A stretch of DNA of 64,000 nt from Streptomyces durmitorensis (GTDB taxonomy: Bacteria > Actinomycetota > Actinomycetes > Streptomycetales > Streptomycetaceae), in the NCBI RefSeq assembly GCF_023498005.1, contig NZ_CP097289.1, positions 4,216,001 through 4,280,000 of the forward strand. Direction: 5' to 3'. The position numbers were made by a program, and so were the translations under genes. The notes under the pieces were generated by a model, which was given only the letters and a program-made list of their open reading frames with translations, was not told where the DNA came from and searched no databases. Positions 52,009 through 58,800 of this stretch are shown in pieces. How positions within the stretch are numbered: position 1 is the stretch's first letter; every line of letters starts with the position of its first letter.

Positions 52009-52680
52009 TCAGTCCCAGTGCAGCGTTCCGGCAACCACGTCGAACAGCTCCACCAACTGGTCCGCGAGCGCGTCCATGGGAGTGGAGAAGTTCAGGAGTA
52101 GCCAGCTCTTGGTCGCGGGGATCGGGACGTAGTACGTGAGGAGGGTGTTCGGGAGCGTGTTGCCGAGCTGGGACGAGGGGTCCGAGGACTCCCTGCGGCG
52201 CTGGCGTACGGCCTTGCCCGCGACCGCCAGCGTCACCACGTCCAGCTCTGCGCGGGTCTCGTCGGACTGGTCGGGCTTGTCGGAGTTCTCGGAACGGACA
52301 TCACTCTTGGACGCCAAGTGCTCCGCCAGTTCATGCACGTCCGAGATCCTCGGCCACTCCTCGGGTCCCGGAATGCTGATGAGGAGCGAGGAGGACAGCG
52401 GGAGCTGACCGACCGTCAGGGTCGAGATGTAGAGCTCCGTGCCGCCGATGGTGTAGGCATCCTTGGCCTTGCGCTGCAGTTCCCGCATGAACTGCTTCTT
52501 GATGTGCGGGGCGTTGTCCACGCCGCGGAACTGCTGGTCCGCGAGCGCCACGATGCCGCGGTCACGGTCCTCGGGGTTGAGCGGCAGCTGGAACCAGCCG
52601 TCGGGGACGATGACGTTGTAGTCGGAGGGCGGCGAAGTGAATTCGCTGGCATTCTTCATCGGTTTCTCGAACTCACTCAA
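52009..52680 (-). CDS. Cytosolic PsbP/DcrB-like protein B (cassette 5)
   Basis: This 223-residue protein opens DYNVIVPDGWFQLPLNPEDRD, then helical RGVDNAPHIKKQFMRELQRKAKDAY, beta-rich TELYISTLTVGQLPLSSSLL, an acidic Ser/Asp insert, LDVVTLAVAGKAVRQRRR and YYVPIPATKSWLLLNFSTP. The order of elements matches the gene at 34016. No membrane span. Its start lies within the end of the related upstream gene (8-base overlap), so two members sit in tandem in this cassette. Confidence 0.77.
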   Translation of the reverse strand: MSEFEKPMKNASEFTSPPSDYNVIVPDGWFQLPLNPEDRDRGIVALADQQFRGVDNAPHIKKQFMRELQRKAKDAYTIGGTELYISTLTVGQLPLSSSLLISIPGPEEWPRISDVHELAEHLASKSDVRSENSDKPDQSDETRAELDVVTLAVAGKAVRQRRRESSDPSSQLGNTLPNTLLTYYVPIPATKSWLLLNFSTPMDALADQLVELFDVVAGTLHWD

Positions 52681-53338
52681 GGCTGGGCGGCGTCGGGGCG
52701 ATGTCGTTCCCGTCCTCGTCCACGAGGTTCAGGCTCAGCGACGGGAGGAGTTCGTCCACACGCTGCGAGTTCTCCTCCGTCAGCTGGATCTTCTCCCACG
52801 TCGCCGTGACGACGACGAGGCTCTGCATGTCGGGGGGAAATACCGCGTACTTCACGAATTCGGTCAGACGACGCCCGAGGCCGAACATTCGCTTGATCTT
52901 CAGCGTGGCCTGGACGCGCATCGCGGGGCCGGCCGACAGCTCAAGCCGTGTGACCTCCGGCTCCCCGATCACCTCGCCGTTCTCCCACTCCAGGAGTAGT
53001 GGCAGGACCTCGTCCGCCGAGGGACGCGGCACGCCCTCGTCGCCGTACGAGTCGATGACGAGGTCCACCAGGGCCTCGCCACTCTCGGCGTAGTACGCAG
53101 CCGCGAGCGCCGGGACGTCCTCGTTGAGGTTGAACGCCCGGTCGGCCATGTCGTCGAAGACCGCGCTCTTCTCGATCTCAAGCGACAGCGGGTTGAGGCG
53201 ATTGACCGTCTCAGTCGCCAGCGCCTTGGCCTCGGCCTTCGAGCCGTCGCGCAGCGTCAGATCGACCCAGCCCGGCGTGAGGTCGAGTCGGACGGCGAAG
53301 CCCTCGGAGAGCGGCGGGACGTCGTCGGGTGTGTTCAC
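52673..53338 (-). CDS. Cytosolic PsbP/DcrB-like protein A (cassette 5)
   Basis: GTG start; 221 residues. It opens GFAVRLDLTPGWVDLTLRDG, continues with helical AKALATETVNRLNPLSLEIEKS, DLVIDSYGDEGVPRPS, VTRLELSAGPAMRVQATLKI and YAVFPPDMQSLVVVTATWEK, and ends DELLPSLSLNLVDEDG. Same fold plan as its neighbour at 52009. It comes 53 bases after the large W-x-G protein. Candidate chaperone or immunity factor; unproven. Confidence 0.77.
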   Translation of the reverse strand: MNTPDDVPPLSEGFAVRLDLTPGWVDLTLRDGSKAEAKALATETVNRLNPLSLEIEKSAVFDDMADRAFNLNEDVPALAAAYYAESGEALVDLVIDSYGDEGVPRPSADEVLPLLLEWENGEVIGEPEVTRLELSAGPAMRVQATLKIKRMFGLGRRLTEFVKYAVFPPDMQSLVVVTATWEKIQLTEENSQRVDELLPSLSLNLVDEDGNDIAPTPPSLE

Positions 53339-53391
53339 TGCGTTCCTTCTCTGCCGGGTTTGCCGAGGATCTTCTGCGGGCCCGTGAGGGC

Positions 53392-54783
53392 TCAGGCCAC
53401 GAGCGGGTTGAGGTTACCGTCCAGGCCGAGGCCACCCAACGTAATGCCCGCTCCGACGACCGACATACGTGACGCCGTCTTGGAGATCTGATTCACGGCG
53501 TTCGCGTCCAGATTGCCGAGTCGGGCCGCGCTTGACTTGATCGACTGCAGGTTGGAGGCGACACCGGGGTCGGCCATGGAGAACGACTTTCCGATGCCCT
53601 TGAAGGCGCTTCCGCCGCCACGCTCCGCAAGTTCGTTCCGGGCGGCTGCGAAGTTCCCGCTGCCCGGCTTGAGAGTGCCGAGATTCTTGCCCCAGGCTGC
53701 CTTCGAGAAGGGCTCGGTGAAGGGCTCCTTGAGGGATTTCCAACCCTCGCCCTTCTCCAGCTTGAACTTCTTGCCCGAGAGCCTCCGCATGTTCTTGGTG
53801 GCCCTGTTCACCTGCCGGACGGTCTTCGCGTTCCCTGCCCGGTTCATCTTCCCAAGTGCCGTCTTGGCGAACTTCCCCGCCACCTTCGAGAAGGCCTTGC
53901 CCACGCCCATCAGCAAGAATCCGACTGCCGCCAGCCCCACGTCCATCCAGTCGGCATTGCCCTGGAAGACTTGGATGATGGTGCAAATGGTGGTGATCAG
54001 CGTGGCGATCATGGCGATCGCGCCGAGCACTCCCGCCAACGCCTGTCCGATGACCGGAATCCAGCCGACCACAAGAGAGAGGATTCCACAGACGGTGGAG
54101 ATCAACTCCGTCACGGACTTGATGTCGTCAACAAGGCTCTCCCAGAACCCGTCCTTCAGGGAGTCGTCAGCGATGACGTCCTCGATCGAGTCACGGGCGC
54201 GCTTCGCCGCGTCGTCACGGACCTTCTTCGCCTGCTCGATCTTCTGCCTGGCGGCCTCGATCTCGTCGCCGGCGGTGTCCCGCGCCTCTTCGAGCTTCTT
54301 CTTGTCGTCCTTGGCGTCTTTGTCGTCCTTGCCCTTGCCGCCCTTGTCCGAAAGGGCGTCCAGGCTCTTCTGGTTGGTGCTCTTGCGCTCGTCCGCGTCC
54401 TGCGCCTCCTTGAGCGCGAGGTCCGCCATCTCCTGGGCGCGGTTCAGGTCGGAGGCGTAGTTCTTCGGCTTGGCGTGCAGTTTGTCGTCGAACCTGCCAC
54501 CCACCTCCGTCACTTCACTGCCGAAGGCGTCCGCCGCCGTGTCATAGCGCTTGAAGGCGGCTTCCAGCTTCTTGACGTTGCCCTGCGCCTTTTCGCGGAA
54601 CTCCTTGCCCGCCTTGCTGTCCCAGGCCTCCACATCGGAGACCGCCTTGATGTTCTTGATCTGCCGTTCGAGCTCATCGGCGGTCTTACGGAGCTTCTTC
54701 CCCAGGTTCGCGACCCGGTCGGCGTCACCGGGAACGGGATCGTTGTCCGCGACCGGGTGCCAATCGCGTGGGCGTCCGGCCAT
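53392..54783 (-). CDS. Large T7-type secreted protein (cassette 5)
   Basis: This 463-residue protein starts RPRDWHPVADNDPVPGDADR, very like the RHS toxin start (DWHVLDLDRDPTPGDPDR). The turn is W54-D-S56, so Gly is replaced by Ser, with A-x-x-F kept. A long Lys/Asp/Glu coiled coil (about 100-205) includes KGGKGKDDKDAKDDKKK. Hydrophobic segments follow (about 225-275, LISTVCGILSLVVGWIPVIG; LAGVLGAIAMIATLITTI), then a basic Gly/Lys C-terminal part. It follows the small partner by three bases. No catalytic tip recognised. Confidence 0.86.
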   Translation of the reverse strand: MAGRPRDWHPVADNDPVPGDADRVANLGKKLRKTADELERQIKNIKAVSDVEAWDSKAGKEFREKAQGNVKKLEAAFKRYDTAADAFGSEVTEVGGRFDDKLHAKPKNYASDLNRAQEMADLALKEAQDADERKSTNQKSLDALSDKGGKGKDDKDAKDDKKKLEEARDTAGDEIEAARQKIEQAKKVRDDAAKRARDSIEDVIADDSLKDGFWESLVDDIKSVTELISTVCGILSLVVGWIPVIGQALAGVLGAIAMIATLITTICTIIQVFQGNADWMDVGLAAVGFLLMGVGKAFSKVAGKFAKTALGKMNRAGNAKTVRQVNRATKNMRRLSGKKFKLEKGEGWKSLKEPFTEPFSKAAWGKNLGTLKPGSGNFAAARNELAERGGGSAFKGIGKSFSMADPGVASNLQSIKSSAARLGNLDANAVNQISKTASRMSVVGAGITLGGLGLDGNLNPLVA

Positions 54784-54786
54784 GGG

Positions 54787-55110
54787 TCAGCCCTTCTTCT
54801 TCGACTTGGGGTCCTGCGCACCACGGATCGCCTCGGCCAGCTGGTGGTCGATGTCCTCGTACGCTTCCGCTGCGGCCTTGGCGATCTGCGCAAGGGCGTC
54901 GACCTCGTCTGTCAGCCGTTTGCGGCTCAGCTTCCAGTTGTCCGCGAAATCACTGAACTTGTCGGCGAGGTCGCCGTTTCCGAAGTCATCCTCGTACTGG
55001 CCGCCGAGATCCTCGAGGCCGTCGAAGGCCTTCTTCACGTTGTTGAGTCCGGTACCCATGCCCTTGATCACGTCAAGGTCCAACTTGGCCCGGTCACCAC
55101 CGCCACCCAC
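54787..55110 (-). CDS. WXG100-like small partner (cassette 5)
   Basis: The frame can start at ATG 55143, but GTG 55110 has GGGGGA just upstream and gives F55-x3-W59 and Y84-x3-D88, in register with the other small partners, so I prefer it (107 residues). The Trp is followed by KLS rather than x-x-Gly. The helical body ends AAAEAYEDIDHQLAEAI with the Y-x3-D export pattern and a Lys-rich tail. Located between the classical WXG100-like gene and the large partner. Confidence 0.82.
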   Translation of the reverse strand: MGGGGDRAKLDLDVIKGMGTGLNNVKKAFDGLEDLGGQYEDDFGNGDLADKFSDFADNWKLSRKRLTDEVDALAQIAKAAAEAYEDIDHQLAEAIRGAQDPKSKKKG

Positions 55111-55228
55111 AGTTCCCCCATGGCATTCACGCAATTCATACATCTGCTACTGAAATGCGACCGGTGCGACGGTCCGCCGGGAGGGGCGGTCCGTCGCACC
55201 GGTTTGGTTCACCAGATCGAGGGCGTGA

Positions 55229-55531
55229 CTACTTGCCCTTGACGCCCCTCGCGAGGTCGTCGTCCAGGTCCTCGTACGCCTTCGCGGCGCTGGTCAGGAA
55301 CTTGCCCATGCCCGTGAGGCCCTCGATGGTGTCCTTGGCGCCCTTCTTGAACTCCTTGAAGGAGTCCTCGAAGGCCTGCGAACCCTTGCGAGTCGTGTAG
55401 CCGTTCTTCACCAGGTTCTCGATGAAGCGCTCAAGAGCGTCGAGCTTCTCATCGATCTTGTCCTTGGCGTCGTTCAGCTTGCCCGCCGCGGTCCGCATCT
55501 CCTCATATGTGATATCGGCGTCTTTGGCCAT
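55229..55531 (-). CDS. WXG100 family protein with degenerate W-x-G turn
   Basis: This 100-residue protein is closest to EsxA-type WXG100 proteins: two helices, the turn region GYTTRKGSQAFEDSF and the C-terminal Y86-x3-D90 (AYEDLDDDL). In the turn, Trp of W-x-G is replaced by Arg (R48-K-G50), while Gly and the following A-x-x-F spacing are kept. It begins the leftward cassette 5 and is divergent from the EccC-like ATPase gene, 309 bases away. I infer the core substrate or co-substrate of that ATPase. Confidence 0.87.
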   Translation of the reverse strand: MAKDADITYEEMRTAAGKLNDAKDKIDEKLDALERFIENLVKNGYTTRKGSQAFEDSFKEFKKGAKDTIEGLTGMGKFLTSAAKAYEDLDDDLARGVKGK

Positions 55532-55840
55532 GTGGCTTCACATCCAATCCAACTCGCCGCAGGGCCATCCCCCTTGGCTCCTCAGTGCGGGCCGCTCGAA
55601 GGCCGTGTGGCCACTCGTACGATCTTCCGCTCTTGAGTCAGCAGCTTACGGGTGGGGCAGAAGTGAGCACACCCCGGTTGAGTCACAGCTCTGCTATGAG
55701 CTGGTGCACAGCCCGTTGCCTGCGGGAAGGGTGGAGCGGCTATCGTCACAGGAACTGTGGACAGCCTCACAGGCACTGTGGACCAGCCCATGTGACCGCG
55801 TTCCGGAAGCGGTCGCTCAGGGCTGAAGGGGAGGACGATC
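55532..55840. other. Divergent intergenic region between WXG100 and EccC-like genes
   Basis: No gene seen. It should carry promoters for both the WXG100 operon and the ATPase. A tandem pair of palindromic boxes lies at 55747-55780, 60 bases before the ATPase start. Confidence 0.65.
55747..55780 (+). promoter_or_regulatory. Tandem CACAG-N3-CTGTG operator candidates
   Basis: CACAGgaaCTGTG (55747-55759) and CACAGgcaCTGTG (55768-55780) are two 13-bp palindromes repeated exactly 21 bases apart, that is two helical turns, within a longer imperfect direct repeat. They lie 60-95 bases upstream of the EccC-like start codon, where a dimeric repressor or activator could bind cooperatively. Confidence 0.65.
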
Positions 55841-58800
55841 GTGCGCCTGACTCTGACCGTCGTCGATCCGCTCGGCGGCGCCAACGCCGACGTCGTGCTC
55901 GACGCCGATCCTGAGTCCTCCGTGGGGGACATCGCCAAGGAGCTTGCCTCACATGTGGGGTACGGCGGCGGCGACGCACAGATCATCCCCATCGGCGGGC
56001 ATCAACTGCAGCCGGGCCCAGGTCAGGGCGGGGCGCCGATCGTCTTCGTGGACGGCTATCCCATCGACGCCGCCGCGACCATCGGGACGTCGCCGCTGCG
56101 CGAGGGCGCCGTCGTCAGCCTGCACGACCCCGCCGGGTGCCTGCCCGGTGAGCCCACCGGTCTGGTCGAGCTGCGCGTCGCGGGCGGGCCCGTGGCCGGC
56201 GCCGTGCACCGGCTCGGGATCGGGCGCTACGACATCGGCAGCGGACCCGCCTCGTACATCCGCATCGACGATCCGGAACTGCCCGCGCGCGCACTGACAT
56301 TGTCAGTTGCAACCGATGGCACCTGCCAAGTCGCCGTACATGGGGATATAGACGGCGTAACTCTCGAAGGCAAGCCGTTCGGTGAAGTCGAGGAGAGCGA
56401 AAAGGACGAGACGGACGAGGAAGGCAAGAAGGGCAGGAAGGGCAAGAAGGGGAGCAAGAGGAATAAGGCCAATAAGGGGAATCGTGGCGGCAAGGAAGGG
56501 GAAAAGCGCGACAAGGGAGAGTGGCCGCTCGGCGCTCAGATCGCCATCGGCAATACCCTTCTCGAACTCGACCGCTATGCCCCGCCCAATGCCGCTCTGA
56601 AATGGTCGGAGGACGGCACGGGACTCGATTACAACCGGCCGCCCCGACTGCGTCCCCCCGAGCGGCAGACCAAATTCAAGCTGCCCAATCCGGTACGTGA
56701 CTTCGAGGCCCGGCCGCTGCCCTGGCTGATGGCGCTCACGCCGCTCGTCGGTGCGCTCGTATCGGTGATGATCTTCCAGCGCTGGTACTACCTGATCATG
56801 GCGGCGCTCAGCCCGCTCATCCTGTTCGGCAACTACTTCATGGACAAGAAGCACGGGCGCAAGTCCCATGCCAAGCAGGTCAAGGAGTACAACGAACACA
56901 AGGAGCGGATCGAGAAGGACGCCCAGGAGGCCCTCGTCGCCGAGCGGCTCGACAAGCGGCAGGCCATCCTCAGTCCGGCCGGGATCCTCTCCCTGAGCAC
57001 GGGTCCTCGTACGCGGCTGTGGGAGCGGCGGCGTACCGACGAGGACCATCTGCTGCTGCGCGTCGGCACCGGGCGGCTCGACTCCGAGGTCGTGCTCGAC
57101 GACCCCGAGCAGGACGACCACAAGCGCGAGGTCACCTGGAAGATCGAGGACGCGCCCGTCGCGCTCTCGCTGCGCAAGCTCGGCGTCATCGGCATAGCCG
57201 GGCCCGGCGACTCCGCGCAGGCGCTCGGCCGCTGGGCGGTCGCGCAGTCCTCCGTGCTGCACAGCCCCCTCGACGTCCAGTTCTACGTACTGACCGAGAA
57301 CTCCGCACGCGAGACCTGGGACTGGACGCGCTGGCTGCCGCACTCGCGGCCCGCGGGGGCGCAGGACGCCAACGTGCTGATCGGGACGGACGCCGAGACC
57401 GTCGGCTCCCGCATCGGTGAGCTGACCCAGATCCTCGCCGCGCGCCAGAAGGCCGCCAAGGAGAACAACAACCGGCAGGGCGGTGCCTCCTTCGGCGACC
57501 CCGACATCGTGGTCGTCTGGGACGGGTCACGGCGCCTTCGGTCCATGCCCGGTGTGGTGAAGCTGCTGCGCGAAGGGCCCTCCGTGTCCATGTTCGCGCT
57601 CTGCCTCGACGCCGAGGAGCGGTTCCTGCCCGGCGAGTGCCAGGCCATCGTGATCGCCGAGCCGCGGCCCGAGGAGATCAGCCTGCCGGCCCGGCCCGCG
57701 CCCGGCGGCCAGACGCCCGCACCGCCCGCGCCCGGCGGCTTCCCCTCCTTCCAGGCCTGGCACTCCACCGAGGCCGAGAGCAGCGAGGAAGGCGCCGAGA
57801 AGCCCCTCGAACTGCGGCTGCGCGTCGAGCAGACGGGCGCCGCCCGCATCCGCTCCGTACGGCCCGACTTCGTGTCCCCCGCCTGGTGCGGGCGGCTCGC
57901 CCGCGCCCTCTCGCCGCTGCGCGACATCAGCGGCGAGACCGAGGACTCGGCACTGCCCGGCTCCAGCCGGCTGCTCGACGTGCTCCAGCTGGAGCCGCCG
58001 ACGGCCGACCAGATCACCGCGCGCTGGCGGATGGGCGGCCAGTCGACGATGGCCGTCATCGGTGAGTCGTACGACGGGCCCTTCGGCATCGACATGCGGC
58101 GGGACGGGCCGCACGGCCTGATCGCCGGTACGACCGGTTCCGGTAAGTCGGAGCTGCTCCAGACCATCGTGGCGGCGCTCGCCGTCGCCAACACCCCCGA
58201 GAACATGACCTTCGTGCTCGTGGACTACAAGGGTGGATCCGCGTTCAAGGACTGTGTGAAGCTGCCGCACACCGTCGGCATGGTCACCGACCTCGACGCG
58301 CACCTCGTCGAGCGCGCCCTGGAGTCGCTCGGCGCCGAGCTGAAGCGGCGCGAGCACATCCTCGCCGCCGCCGACGCCAAGGACATCGAGGACTACCAGG
58401 ACCTCGTACGCCGTGATTCCTCGCACCCGCCCGTGCCCCGGCTCCTCATCGTCATCGACGAGTTCGCCTCGATGGTGCGTGACCTGCCCGACTTCGTGAC
58501 GGGGCTCGTGAACATCGCCCAGCGAGGCCGTTCGCTCGGCATCCACCTGCTGCTTGCCACCCAGCGGCCGAGCGGTGTCGTGTCCCCCGAGATCCGGGCC
58601 AACACCAACCTCCGTATCGCCCTGCGCGTGACGGACGGCGCGGAGTCCAGCGACGTCATCGACTCCCCCGAGGCCGGGCACATCGCCAAGAGCACGCCCG
58701 GCCGCGCCTACGTCCGCCTCGGCCACGCCTCCCTCGTCCCCTTCCAGTCGGGGCGTGTCGGTGGCCGCAGGCCCGGCGCCACCGACCCGGCCCTTCTCGC

